Origin: Spirochaetota bacterium
Lineage (GTDB): Bacteria > Spirochaetota > UBA4802 > UBA5550
NCBI GenBank assembly: GCA_016929135.1
Contig: JAFGJK010000002.1
Coordinates: forward strand, 1-64,000
Length of the DNA: 64,000 nucleotides
Direction of reading: 5' to 3'
Below the pieces are notes generated by a model. The model was not told the DNA's origin and ran no database searches. It saw only the letters and a program-made list of their open reading frames with translations. Positions within the stretch are counted from its first letter, which is position 1. Each line of letters opens with the position of its first letter. Of the stretch, positions 43,724 through 52,800 are shown one piece after another. The translations under genes were made by a program, and so were the position numbers.

Positions 43724-44292
43724 TGAAGAGCTTCCTTTTTCACTCTTTTTCCGAAAGGCACTGCCGCCAGTATGTGTAACCAATATAGCCCCCGGTTTCA
43801 AATTTATCAATCCTCTGAAAACCTTATTAATTCCTAGCAAAAACCATTATCCCGGCCTGCATGATTCCATTAATATCCTGTAAAAAAAAACCATGGAAAC
43901 CCGCTGTCATAGTACTACACACAATGCCCGCATTCCGGCGCATCTGCAGCATACCCTCTTTTTCTCCGGGATGAATGCGGCTGCGCCGCCCCGCACAATA
44001 TGCTTGACATTGACGGGGAAAGGGTCCATTGATAGAGCATACTCGCCTGACGACTGCCATGAAGCTCCGCCGCAGTGAAATCAAAGAGCCGCTCGCAGGC
44101 GTCCCCGCGATAGAGGCGTTGATGAACAGCATCGTCTCCAGGATAAAGCTTCTCAGAGGGATACACCGTGCAAAGGCCCCCCAATGGGGCCCTTCTCACT
44201 CTGGATCCCCGGGATCGTCGGCGGCGCCGGCTGGAGCATCATCAGCATGAGAAATATCGGGTCGTTGCAGAAAAACCGGAGGTGCCTACGCC
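43724..44292. other. Gap with no convincing gene
   Basis: About 570 bases. Two TTGAC-type -35 boxes near 44004-44015 may drive the decarboxylase-like gene at 44293. A short plus-strand frame from 44059 begins MKLRRSEIKEP, but it has no ribosome site and degenerates into low-complexity Ser/Ala. A six-pair GGCCCC/GGGGCC hairpin lies at about 44175-44191. Confidence 0.4.
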
Positions 44293-45060
44293 ATGAAGGG
44301 GGATCTGTTCAAGGGGATAGTGCAGTGGGATATACGCTCCGAGCTGGGAAAGGGGAAGCTCCCCTGTTTCTACTATGATACTTCCGCCATCACCGCGATC
44401 TTCACGGCATCGACGAGGATGATACGGCGACACCTTCCCGGTGACGACTATCATCCGCTGGAGCTCCTGCCGGGGAGATGCCTTGTGGCCTTTAACGCAT
44501 TCGAGTACCGAAAGACCGACATCGGCCCTTACAACGAATTCAGCATTGCCGTTCTCGTAAATTTCAGAAAGAGGTCCGTCCCGCTCTTTTCGCTGCTCCG
44601 TCAGTACGCGGCGAGGTGCTATTCCGCCTACGTATGGCACCTGCCGGTCACCACCGAGATCGCGAGGCTTGCCGGCGTGGAGCTGTACAACTACCCGAAG
44701 ATCATTGCAGATATCGACTTCACCAGGTCGGATGAGCACATCCAGTGCACCCTCTCCGAGAAGGGGGTCACGATACTGCGGCTCATGGGCAGGGTGCTGA
44801 AGACGGGGAAGGGAAGAGTGCTGCGATACCGGACACACCCCGTGAAGGACGGCATCCCTCTGATCGCCAACGTGATCACTCTCCCGCACCGCTATGCCGA
44901 ATCGTCCCGCGGCGACAGCGCCGTCCTGGAATACAACACCTCCCATCCCATGGGACGGGAGCTTTCGGAGATCGGCCTGGGGAGCAGGCCGTTGATGTAC
45001 CAGTATCTTCCCGAAAATGAGGCGATACTCTTCGCCCCAAGAAACATCATCGACCACTAG
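44293..45060 (+). CDS. Acetoacetate decarboxylase-like protein
   Basis: A 255-residue cytoplasmic protein of the acetoacetate decarboxylase (ADC) superfamily. Supporting features are LLPGRCLVAFNAFEYRKTDI, YNEFSIAVLVNF and the Schiff-base region GVELYNYPKIIADIDF, where Lys136 aligns with the catalytic Lys. Family members decarboxylate beta-keto acids or, in divergent branches, act as aldolase/dehydratases. The substrate is unknown; a link with the CoA operon 2 kb upstream is possible but not shown. GGAGG lies 10 bases before the ATG. Its stop shares the bases CTAG with the stop of the convergent YhhN gene. Confidence 0.82.
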   Translation: MKGDLFKGIVQWDIRSELGKGKLPCFYYDTSAITAIFTASTRMIRRHLPGDDYHPLELLPGRCLVAFNAFEYRKTDIGPYNEFSIAVLVNFRKRSVPLFSLLRQYAARCYSAYVWHLPVTTEIARLAGVELYNYPKIIADIDFTRSDEHIQCTLSEKGVTILRLMGRVLKTGKGRVLRYRTHPVKDGIPLIANVITLPHRYAESSRGDSAVLEYNTSHPMGRELSEIGLGSRPLMYQYLPENEAILFAPRNIIDH

Positions 45061-45731
45061 ACGGCCGGCGATGCCCCCTGGTCGTGACATGAGAGGGCGA
45101 TCATCAGCTGCGCCGGCGCGTAGAGGGCCCATGTGAAGACCGTGCTGTGCGGTATCGGCGAAAGGAAGGCGTTCACTGCCAGCACGATGTCCGACACCAT
45201 GAACATCGTCGCCCCCGCCCTGAGCAGCACCCTCTGCCGCCCCGGTCCGCCCCCCTGGTACCCGTAGGCGAAGTAGACCATGCAGGCGATGAAGAGCATG
45301 TAGACGATCAGCGCCGCATCGAGGCCGCCGGACCTGCCCCGCAGCAGCAGGTGGAGAATCACCACGATGGCGGCCAGCACGGCGGCGTTGATAAGGTGGA
45401 CCGCCTTCCATTTATAACCGCGCGAGAAGGCAATGCAGTAGGCCAGGTGCGTCGCCAGGAAGAAGACGATGCCGTATTTCAGCAGGTCCACCTGGACGAT
45501 CATGAGGAGCGTATCGGCGATCACCGAGGTGATGAGACCGGCCACCACCAGGTAACGGTACAGCGAGGCCCCTGCGGCTGCCAGGGCGTATACCGCGATT
45601 ATCAGCACCGCGGCGGTGACGAGCGGCGTGAACAGGTACTTCAGGGGGATGATCTCGAGGAACGCCACGATCTCCCGTATGACGAACAGTACCGCCAGCG
45701 CGGCCAGATGAAACCTGAGCTTCTGCATCAT
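45057..45731 (-). CDS. YhhN / TMEM86 family integral membrane protein (lysoplasmalogenase-like)
   Basis: A 224-residue polytopic membrane protein with about eight hydrophobic helices. Family-type motifs are IPLKYLFTPLVTAAVL, ITSVIADTLLM, VFFLATHLAYCIAFSRGY, GATMFMVSDIVLAVNAF and YAPAQLMIAL; the buried Asp residues in ADTLL and VSDIVLA are those thought to be catalytic in lysoplasmalogenases. The ATG at 45731 has AGGAGG five bases upstream and is chosen over the one at 45752. Enzyme activity is inferred from family only. Confidence 0.88.
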   Translation of the reverse strand: MMQKLRFHLAALAVLFVIREIVAFLEIIPLKYLFTPLVTAAVLIIAVYALAAAGASLYRYLVVAGLITSVIADTLLMIVQVDLLKYGIVFFLATHLAYCIAFSRGYKWKAVHLINAAVLAAIVVILHLLLRGRSGGLDAALIVYMLFIACMVYFAYGYQGGGPGRQRVLLRAGATMFMVSDIVLAVNAFLSPIPHSTVFTWALYAPAQLMIALSCHDQGASPAV

Positions 45732-45911
45732 TGTGTCCTCCTCTCCAAACATCCCTTTCTGACAGCGCTATGATACATCATTCAGACTTGGCATGTCAAG
45801 AAAAAGACACAGCCGTCAGTGCATTACAATCGCCCCCTGGCACTGCGACGACGGGCCTGAGATTCGGTCATTCTTCCGCCATGAATGCCGGGTGCCCTTG
45901 ACCGGGTCTCA

Positions 45912-46298
45912 TCAAAGCTGGAGATCATACCAGCCGTAGCCGAAGACGGTTGCCTTCCCCCGATGCAGATACTGCCCGAACTGGAGGAGTTGCGTGTATG
46001 GGGCCAGCGGTCCCCTGAATTCGATGCTGCCGGTGAAACCGCTCATGTCCTGGCACTCCCTGGTGCTGTTTCGACGGTACGCGGATTGATAGCGGATGTC
46101 AGCTCGTACCGTTTTCACTCTTACGGCATCGCGCGCGCAATTCCGGTAATCGATTACCGGCTCGGACCTCTCATAAAACCATGAGAGTGAGGAGAACCGG
46201 TCCCTGAGCCGCCTCACTATTGCACCGAAGCTGGGTACTGAGGGGAGTATGATCTCTTCATTTGCGAAAAGATCAATCTCGAACAGGTACGCTCTCAT
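45912..46298 (-). CDS. Stand-alone Cas6 C-terminal-domain protein
   Basis: A 128-residue protein that matches the C-terminal RAMP domain of the Cas6 pre-crRNA endoribonuclease. It opens with the strand-helix pattern LFEIDLFANEEIILPSVPSF and IVRRLRDRFSSLSWFY. The RYQSAYRRN segment follows, then GFTGSIEFRGPLAPYTQLLQ and the glycine-rich loop GQYLHRGKATVFGYGWYDL close to the stop. Full Cas6 proteins have a further RAMP domain of about 100 residues in front, which is missing, yet AGGAG stands nine bases before this ATG, so it is translated as it is. No other cas gene or repeat array is in the window. Confidence 0.72.
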   Translation of the reverse strand: MRAYLFEIDLFANEEIILPSVPSFGAIVRRLRDRFSSLSWFYERSEPVIDYRNCARDAVRVKTVRADIRYQSAYRRNSTRECQDMSGFTGSIEFRGPLAPYTQLLQFGQYLHRGKATVFGYGWYDLQL

Positions 46299-46675
46299 CG
46301 ACAGAATCTCCTATATATATCTGTTGTGCCAATTAAATTCTTTTATAGTGTAATTAATTTCAAACCATCAGTCGATCGCGCAGAATCAGGCACCCCCATC
46401 CGTCGGCGTTGTCTCAAACATCCGATAGTAACGCATACGAGACAAAACGGCATTGACATGCCCTCGCCGGCCGTACCCGGCTCCCTTTCTGAACAAGATG
46501 AAAAACACCCCCTGATACCGGAGATTTCATCGCCCTGCTCCCGATGCCTGCGGCCATCTTCCTGATCAGGCTCCATATCGTCTTCTCACCGGATCTTTCC
46601 GTACGGTAATCCCCCGGCAATGATAGCTCCCTCCGGAGCCAGCCATGATCGTGACCATCCCAATGAGACCCCTAA
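46299..46675. other. Gap upstream of the Cas6-domain gene
   Basis: About 375 bases. The 80 bases next to the Cas6-domain gene are AT-rich, with TTGAAA and TATAAA-like words that could form its promoter. The rest shows no coding frame and no trace of the missing N-terminal Cas6 domain in any minus-strand frame, and no direct repeats. Confidence 0.45.
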
Positions 46676-47308
46676 CTAGGGAAAGGGCATTCCCGGATGC
46701 TCAATGGCGTGCTGAAGGCGCCGCGCCACGCGCTCGCAGGCGGCATCCGACCAGTGTATTCCATCGATGGTACACTCCGGTTTCAGCATTCCGTCGTTGT
46801 CCAACAGATCAGGCACCTCCACGAAGGTGAACCCGAAGCTCCGGCACAGCTTTCGGTGCAATTCGTTGATGGCATCGAACATGATGTTGACGCCGTCATA
46901 GCTGCTGTGAGACACCTCGATCACATAGACCGGATGACCGGAAGCGAAGAGCGCCCGGTAGATTATCCAAAGGTTCTTTACGAGGGAGATCGTATGCCCC
47001 TCAGCGGCGTCGTTCGCTCCGACATGCAGGACCACGGCATCGCACACGAACGTATCCAGCGCCCGGGGAATGCGGTTAATCACGCCCTGCGTCGTCGCCC
47101 CGTACCTGCCGTAATTGATAATGGCGTACGGCAGGTGGCTTCCCCAGGATCCCATCTGGATCCTGCTGTCGCCGAGCATAAGCAGCGTCATGGTACCTGT
47201 CCCGAGGTTTTCGTAGTATACCTCGTCGATATCTCCATCGGCGCTTCCATCGTCATCAAGGCAACCGAGGCAAAAAACCACCAACGCCAACACCAGAACA
47301 AATCTCAT
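46676..47308 (-). CDS. SGNH/GDSL-hydrolase lipoprotein
   Basis: A 210-residue lipoprotein: MRFVLVLALVVFCLGC with the lipid Cys at 16, then an acidic linker (LDDDGSADGDIDE). The hydrolase domain carries the SGNH blocks: LMLGDSRIQMG (Ser48), NYGRYGATT (Gly), LHVGANDA (Asn99) and, near the end, TIDGIHWSD (Asp and His). The catalytic set therefore looks complete. Substrate unknown (ester or acetyl groups on envelope glycans are common). The start is ATG 47308, with a G-rich site upstream; the longer frame to 47428 has no signal peptide at its start. Confidence 0.88.
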   Translation of the reverse strand: MRFVLVLALVVFCLGCLDDDGSADGDIDEVYYENLGTGTMTLLMLGDSRIQMGSWGSHLPYAIINYGRYGATTQGVINRIPRALDTFVCDAVVLHVGANDAAEGHTISLVKNLWIIYRALFASGHPVYVIEVSHSSYDGVNIMFDAINELHRKLCRSFGFTFVEVPDLLDNDGMLKPECTIDGIHWSDAACERVARRLQHAIEHPGMPFP

Positions 47309-47758
47309 GACATCCACCCCCGGGATCAGCGAATTCCCGGCGGATACGGAACAATCCGGATCAGCGGAGCATGCGTCTCCGGTTCCTGAATTCGCCGGTT
47401 CGAGTTCCCTTTTCAACGGGGCGAACATGGCGGCTGCATGAAGTTAGAAAAGTATGCGAGAATACCCGGGCTGGCCCATTGTACCGGCCACGACCTTGCC
47501 CGACACATGGGGGTGCATCTCACGCGGACATGGCTGAATTCATCGACGGTGACCGATAGCCGTGTAATCCTCTGATGCCCCGGAGGCTCCAGGGTATCTT
47601 GCGGGCAACAATAGGGGGTGATTCACAGGAAACCGGTGATCACCGTACCGGGGAGGTATCCCTTTTAATGGGGAGAAATCGAAAGCCTGATTCCAGGCCC
47701 TCAAATCATCTCTGAATATGGTATATCATCATCTTGCCCAATTCTTCATAAACCGACG
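47309..47758. other. Gap with no recognised feature
   Basis: About 450 bases between the SGNH gene and the next minus-strand gene. No frame has a ribosome site with sensible coding content, and no clear promoter or terminator was found. Confidence 0.4.
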
Positions 47759-48277
47759 TCACTGCAGTATGTAGTCCCCGTGGAATGAACTCCTGGGGAA
47801 CCATACCCGATACTGCAACAGTACCCCCTTGCCGGGTCCCTTGGCATCCACGACAGAGTTCGCGCCTGCCTGCTCCGGGGTCCCGTACCGCACGATGATG
47901 CCGCGGTCGTAGGCGAACACAGGGAGCAGGGGGATCAGGGGTATCATGCCGTATTCCATGCCGCCGTACCCGGACATTCCCGCCAACGACAGGGTGATAA
48001 GGTCCTTCACCGCCATGGTCAGACGGGCCGAGACCGCCAGTAGAAAATGATCCTGATATTCGCCTCCCCATATGAAGAAAAAGCGCTTGCGTATCCTCTC
48101 GTGAGGAGACCGGGATACCGCTGTTAGCCCGTGCACCAGGGCACGGTACAGCGTCTCGGTATCATATGAGGCAGTGTACGGCGCATGGTACTGCGGAGAA
48201 AAGGTCCAGAGCAGTACGTACTGTTCGTCGGGGATGTAATCGATGTACTGCTCTGAGATGTCACTTACCCTGTTCAT
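47759..48277 (-). CDS. Hypothetical protein, 172 aa
   Basis: The start is ATG 48277 behind GGCGGGATC (MNRVSDISEQYIDYIPDEQY); an upstream ATG at 48307 has no site. The protein is rich in Tyr, Phe and Gly, with hydrophobic stretches (RKRFFFIWGGEY, MIPLIPLLPVFAYDRGIIVR) but no signal peptide or clear membrane helix. I do not recognise the family. It stands alone between two long gaps in the accessory-looking part of the window. Confidence 0.6.
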   Translation of the reverse strand: MNRVSDISEQYIDYIPDEQYVLLWTFSPQYHAPYTASYDTETLYRALVHGLTAVSRSPHERIRKRFFFIWGGEYQDHFLLAVSARLTMAVKDLITLSLAGMSGYGGMEYGMIPLIPLLPVFAYDRGIIVRYGTPEQAGANSVVDAKGPGKGVLLQYRVWFPRSSFHGDYILQ

Positions 48278-48904
48278 GATCCCGCCTGTTATGAAATGCT
48301 GGAGCAACTGCCCTTCCGGATGGCTTCCGTCTTCCCATGGCAGTCCGACGGTCCGGCATACGGCCTGCCCCTCTCGGCATTACAACATCCGGTATACTCC
48401 ATTATATCACTCTCACCCTTTGATAGTGCAATTCCGCCTGGGTGCCAGCAAGAATATTCTAATATAAAACCAGATACTGTTATCCATCGAATAACGATAT
48501 ATGGGTGGATCACTGCTTCTATCCTATGTATTTATAATCATTCCAAATCTGTATAAATATTCAATATCCAGGAGAATGAAAAGACTATATTGTGTAATGA
48601 ACGGTATTCATTTTTTGCATTTAACCATATTTTGCACTGTTTTTCTATTAATCCTCTCCGAATGGCCTCTGCTCAACTCAGACAGGTTAGTATCTACATG
48701 ATATGATAATCATCAGGATATGACGGATGGTGTCGTAAACATGCGTCGAGGATTAATAAATTGCTACAAATACCTATGGGTTTCTCCGCCGGCAAGGTAT
48801 TCTCGGATCAGTTGACGAGGTTGTGTGCGGAGGACGCCCCCCTCTTTAACCTGCGAATCCCCAGCGGTAGAGGAGGGGGCCATGGATAGTTTTCTTTAGA
48901 GAAA
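48278..48904. other. AT-rich intergenic island
   Basis: About 625 bases. From about 48400 to 48770 the sequence is markedly richer in A and T than its surroundings. A 41-codon frame at 48576 (MKRLYCVMNGIHFLHLTIFC...) has AGGAG directly against the ATG, too close to be a good site, and is not called. An imperfect C-rich/G-rich inverted repeat at about 48835-48881 could end the rhodanese transcript. Confidence 0.4.
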
Positions 48905-49258
48905 TCAGAGACGGATCATGTCTCTATAGGCTCCTCCATTGGTCACATCGGTGAAGCCGCGCTCCTCCAGAATTGCCTTTGCCCGGCCGCTCCTGTTGCC
49001 GGAGCGGCAATAGAGTACCACCGGCCTGTCTGCACGGCCGAATCTCTGGATCTCCGCCTCGATCTCACCGAGGGGTATATTGATCGCCCCCGGATAATGC
49101 CCTGCATCGAATTCACCGGGGGTCCGCACATCCACCACCAGGGCTCCCTGCCGTATCTTTTCCCTGACGGTGACGGCATCCGCAGCGGAACTGCGGCATC
49201 CCCCCGCAAAGGCCAGAATCGCGGTGGTGACAAGCATATTGAGTGTTCGATTATTCAT
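48905..49258 (-). CDS. Rhodanese-domain lipoprotein
   Basis: A 117-residue lipoprotein with lipobox AFAGGC (Cys21) and a single rhodanese domain: ALVVDVRTPGEFDAGHYPGA, then the active loop VVLYCRSGNRSGRA with catalytic Cys84, then GGAYRDMIRL. Such domains transfer sulfane sulfur; an envelope location suggests periplasmic sulfur or detoxification chemistry. Start at the second ATG (49258), which fits the signal peptide and follows GGTGATCGCC. No sulfur-metabolism neighbour. Confidence 0.9.
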   Translation of the reverse strand: MNNRTLNMLVTTAILAFAGGCRSSAADAVTVREKIRQGALVVDVRTPGEFDAGHYPGAINIPLGEIEAEIQRFGRADRPVVLYCRSGNRSGRAKAILEERGFTDVTNGGAYRDMIRL

Positions 49259-49426
49259 GGCGATCACCATTTTACAGTAATATATTATATACTATAATAC
49301 TAAAACTCTCGTGATCTTTCAACACCTTTTTCTTCCTTAGCAGGATTCAACAGCACCCCTGCATGAAGGTTGGACGGGAAAGCATCGGCAGAAAAGGTAC
49401 GGAGAAGCGCTGCAGAGACAGGAGGG

Positions 49427-50578
49427 TCACCGGTCTTCCGGCTGACTGAAAAAGGTCACCCGGTTGCGCCCCCCCTCTTTTGAATCATAGAGGGCCCGGT
49501 CGGCGAACCGGATGAATTCGTCGGTGTCGGCCGGCGAACAGACGTTCGAGGTGGCGACGCCCCCCGACACGGTCACCCGGATCACGGCTCCCTGGTACTC
49601 GATGGAGAGTGCCTCAATGAGCCCGCGGATCCTCTCTGAGAACGCCATGGCGTGGTCCCGGATCGTTTCGGGGAGGATGATGGAAAACTCCTCGCCGCCG
49701 TATCTGCACGGGATATCGATGGCCCTGGTATTGTCACGGATGACCCTGGCCACCTCGATCAGCACCCTGTCCCCTGCCTGGTGCCCGTAGGTGTCGTTCA
49801 GACTCTTGAAATGATCGATGTCGAACATCACCAGCGAGAGGGGGTACCCCTTGCGCTGGCTCCTCCGGAATTCCTCCAGAAGCCTCTCCTTGAAATACTT
49901 GTGAATATACAGCTTCGTCATGCCGTCTCTTGTGGCCATGTTGTAAAGGTCCGCGTTCTTGATCGCAATTGCCGACTGCGTTGAGATGTACTGGAGCATC
50001 TGAAGATCGAAATCGTCGAAGGTGTCCCGCTTCTTGTTCAGCGCCTCCATCACCCCTATGATCCGCCCGTCAACCGTCAGGGGGACCGCGATGAGCGACC
50101 TTGTGTGCATGCTGGTCTTCCGGTCGGCCCTGTCGCTGAAGCGGGGATCGCTCCCGGTATCGGCGATCATGACCGGCGTTCCGTTCTGCCAGACCGTGCC
50201 AGCCACCCCCTCCCCCATCCGGAGGCTTGTATCCTTCAGGAGCCTGGAATCCTCCTCCTTGGTGAGGATGGCGAATTCCAGCCGCTGCACCTCGTCGTTC
50301 ACCAGGAGGATAGAGCTGTGCTCGCAGTCCAGGACCACGCGTACCTGGTTGAGGATCCTGTTCAGCACCTCCACCTTTTCCAGCGAATTGGTGATATAGG
50401 TGTTGATCTCGATCAGGACCCTGAGGCGCCTCAGCCGCTCCTCGGTGTCCTGCAGCCGGGAACACTTCTCCTCCAGGTCACGGATACGCTCCCGGTACAC
50501 GTCCTTCACATCGTCCGCCGCCCCTTTCCCCCTGGCCGGGGCAGCTTTTTTCACCGAGGTACTCTTCTTTGTCCCCAT
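49427..50578 (-). CDS. GAF-GGDEF diguanylate cyclase
   Basis: Makes cyclic di-GMP from two GTP. A basic N-terminus is followed by a coiled coil (25-60), a GAF domain (60-210) and a GGDEF domain (215-383). The signature is CRYGGEEFSI (GGEEF at 294-298), with the inhibitory I-site RAID at 285-288 five residues upstream, so product inhibition is expected. VMFDIDHFKSLNDTYGH supplies the metal-binding Asp residues. The start at ATG 50578 (MGTKKSTSVKK) avoids an upstream stretch with non-coding character. No membrane segment, so it is a cytoplasmic sensor of a small molecule through GAF. Divergent from the nitroreductase gene. Confidence 0.94.
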   Translation of the reverse strand: MGTKKSTSVKKAAPARGKGAADDVKDVYRERIRDLEEKCSRLQDTEERLRRLRVLIEINTYITNSLEKVEVLNRILNQVRVVLDCEHSSILLVNDEVQRLEFAILTKEEDSRLLKDTSLRMGEGVAGTVWQNGTPVMIADTGSDPRFSDRADRKTSMHTRSLIAVPLTVDGRIIGVMEALNKKRDTFDDFDLQMLQYISTQSAIAIKNADLYNMATRDGMTKLYIHKYFKERLLEEFRRSQRKGYPLSLVMFDIDHFKSLNDTYGHQAGDRVLIEVARVIRDNTRAIDIPCRYGGEEFSIILPETIRDHAMAFSERIRGLIEALSIEYQGAVIRVTVSGGVATSNVCSPADTDEFIRFADRALYDSKEGGRNRVTFFSQPEDR

Positions 50579-50845
50579 TGCACAGTTCCCAGTATGAATA
50601 GTCTGATCACAGCGACGGCAATAAATCAACAGTAAAATTTCGCCGCAGCGGCGGTGAGGAAGGTTTTTTCGACCACCGGTGCAGATACGATGGCCCCGGC
50701 CGGTAGGCCCGGGGTGTCTGATTGGCGGAAAACACAGGAAAAAAACAGGAAACATCCGCAGAATACACCGGTAAAAGTCTTGAAAAACACAGTATTGTTC
50801 GCAGAATAACGAGACACCACAAACGCGTATCGAAAGGTGGGCACC

Positions 50846-51496
50846 ATGAAAAACACGCTGTTCCACTATTCTCAGGCCATTGTCGCCGCCCTGTACGTTC
50901 TGCTCTGCATCACCCCGGCATCGGGTGGCGACATCGTCCTACCGGCACCGGAGACCGACGGCGGCATGCCGCTCATGAGGGCGCTCAGGGTTCGGCACTC
51001 TGAACGGGAGTTTTCCCAGAGGGGAATCCCGCTGCAGACCCTCTCGAACCTCCTCTGGGCCGCCGACGGCATCAACAGGCCAGTTACGGGGAAGCGGACC
51101 GCCCCCTCGGCCATGAACAGCCGGGAGATCGACATCTACGCCGCCATGAAGGACGGGCTCTATCGCTACAACGCGAAACGGCACGCTCTCGAGGTCGTCG
51201 GCGACAGGGACATCCGTCATCTCACCGGAATACAGGATTTCATCAAAACAGCGCCGCTCAACCTGGTCTACGTGGCTGATCATTCCAGAATGGGGAATAT
51301 AGGGATGGCGGATAAAGAGACCTACTCGGCCATCGACACGGGATACATATCCCAGAACGTATACCTCTTCTGCGCATCCCACGGCCTCGTCACCGTGGCG
51401 CGCGGCTACATGGACCGTACGGCCCTGGCAAGGGCCATGGGGCTGACGCCGCAGCAGAAGATCATACTCTCCCAGACGGTGGGATTTCCCAAATAA
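50846..51496 (+). CDS. Exported SagB-type nitroreductase
   Basis: A 216-residue FMN-dependent nitroreductase-fold protein with an N-terminal signal peptide (KNTLFHYSQAIVAALYVLLC..., cleavage near ASG). Family segments are RVRHSEREFSQRGIPLQTLS, LLWAADGINRP, TAPSAMNSREIDIYAAMKDG and the C-terminal ILSQTVGFPK. SagB-type enzymes oxidise or reduce small substrates, and export suggests an envelope role. The start ATG 50846 has AAAGG about 8 bases upstream, and GTG 50837 is the alternative. It faces the diguanylate cyclase gene across 267 bases. Confidence 0.88.
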   Translation: MKNTLFHYSQAIVAALYVLLCITPASGGDIVLPAPETDGGMPLMRALRVRHSEREFSQRGIPLQTLSNLLWAADGINRPVTGKRTAPSAMNSREIDIYAAMKDGLYRYNAKRHALEVVGDRDIRHLTGIQDFIKTAPLNLVYVADHSRMGNIGMADKETYSAIDTGYISQNVYLFCASHGLVTVARGYMDRTALARAMGLTPQQKIILSQTVGFPK

Positions 51497-51698
51497 CCAG
51501 GACATACACGCCCGCCACCGGGATCGGCAGGGTCGTGCATCGCCCCGCCCGGCTACAGGGTACGATAGGGCGGTTCCGGCAAACCGACATTTTGTCGAAA
51601 AAAGTGTTTACATAACAGTATCATACGGGCCATAGGCATCATCAGCACCGGTGAATGGGCACCAGGGGGAATTCAGGAGGCACCGGAGACCGATTCAG

Positions 51699-52760
51699 AT
51701 GACAAAGGAAAACTTCTTCTACAACCTCACGCCGGACATTATCATGAAGGCGCTGGAACAGAGCGGCTTCGAGCCCACCGGGCACTGCCTGGCGCTGAAC
51801 AGCTACGAAAACAGGGTCTACGACCTGAGGCTCGAAGACGGCTCCCACGTGGTGGCGAAATTCTACCGACCCGGCCGCTGGAGCCGCCAGCAGATCCTGG
51901 AGGAACACGAGTTTCTGCTGGACCTGGGCAACGACGAGATACCGGTGTGCGCCCCCCTTCCCCTGCCGGGGGGAACGACGCTTGAGGAGATACAGGGTCT
52001 GCTCTACGCCATCTGGCCGCGCACCGGCGGCAGGGTGCCGGACGAGCTCTCCGACGAAGAGGTGGCGATGCTGGGGCGTCTCTGCGCCAGGATCCACAAC
52101 AACGGCGCCGCGAAACCGGCACCCCACCGGATATCGCTCACCGGCGATGCCTACGGGCTGAAGCCCCTGGCTTTCCTGGAGGAGGGAGGGTTTCTCCCCC
52201 CGCACCTGAGGGACCGCTACCGCGCGGCGGTGCTGGAGATCGTGGAGATCTACGAGGCCCTGAGGAGGGACGTACCGATGCACAGGATTCACGGAGACTG
52301 TCACCTGGGGAACCTCCTTCGCGGCGGCCAGGGGTGGTTCTTCCTGGACTTCGACGACTTTCTCTCCGGCCCCGCCGTCCAGGATCTGTGGATGCTGGTA
52401 CCGGCGCGCGACCGGGAGGGGCTCCGACAGCGCGAAATATTCCTGGAGGCCTATCGCCAGTTCCGTGATTTCCAGTACTCGTGGCTCCACCTGATCGAGC
52501 CCCTCAGGGCGCTCCGGTACATCCGCTACGCCGCGTGGATAGCCCAGCGCTGGGAGGACCCGGCATTTCCCGCCGCCTTCCCCCACTTCGGCACGGTGGA
52601 ATACTGGGAGAAGGAGACCGAGGACCTGGAGGAGCAGCTTCGGTATTTTTACGGGCACACCGAGGACCTGCCCGAGGGGGTAAAAAAGCCGGAGGAATCC
52701 GGCGAGCCGGAACAGGAGCTGACCAACAGGGATTTCTTCTGGGACTGGGAGGAGAAATAG
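51699..52760 (+). CDS. srkA: Stress response kinase A (RdoA/YihE family)
   Basis: A 353-residue Ser/Thr kinase of the choline-kinase-like fold. It shows LNSYENRVYDLRLEDG in the glycine loop, ATP-binding Lys54 (VVAKFYRPGRWS), the catalytic loop RIHGDCHLGNLL (Asp200, Asn205) and the metal Asp217 in FLDFDDFLSGP. SrkA counters stress-induced cell death in E. coli. The start ATG 51699 (MTKENFFYNLTPDII) has GGAG upstream and matches the family N-terminus. The Glu-rich tail ends FFWDWEEK. No co-transcribed partner. Confidence 0.92.
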   Translation: MTKENFFYNLTPDIIMKALEQSGFEPTGHCLALNSYENRVYDLRLEDGSHVVAKFYRPGRWSRQQILEEHEFLLDLGNDEIPVCAPLPLPGGTTLEEIQGLLYAIWPRTGGRVPDELSDEEVAMLGRLCARIHNNGAAKPAPHRISLTGDAYGLKPLAFLEEGGFLPPHLRDRYRAAVLEIVEIYEALRRDVPMHRIHGDCHLGNLLRGGQGWFFLDFDDFLSGPAVQDLWMLVPARDREGLRQREIFLEAYRQFRDFQYSWLHLIEPLRALRYIRYAAWIAQRWEDPAFPAAFPHFGTVEYWEKETEDLEEQLRYFYGHTEDLPEGVKKPEESGEPEQELTNRDFFWDWEEK

Positions 52761-52800
52761 ACCGGAAACTATAGTTCTTGTTCAGATCCTTGTCGTCATG

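Noticed and set aside
44059..44250. Short plus-strand frame starting MKLRRSEIKEP, resembling the start of flavin-dependent pyridoxamine-oxidase-like proteins
   Set aside because: No ribosome site; the resemblance ends after about 20 residues and the frame turns into Ser/Ala/Gly filler. At most a fragment of a dead gene.
45780..46680. CRISPR array or additional cas genes around the Cas6-domain gene
   Set aside because: I looked for repeated units of 20-40 bases and for Cas motifs on both strands and found none.
48576..48701. 41-codon hydrophobic frame in the AT-rich island
   Set aside because: AGGAG touches the ATG, so spacing is wrong; the content is what random AT-rich DNA gives.
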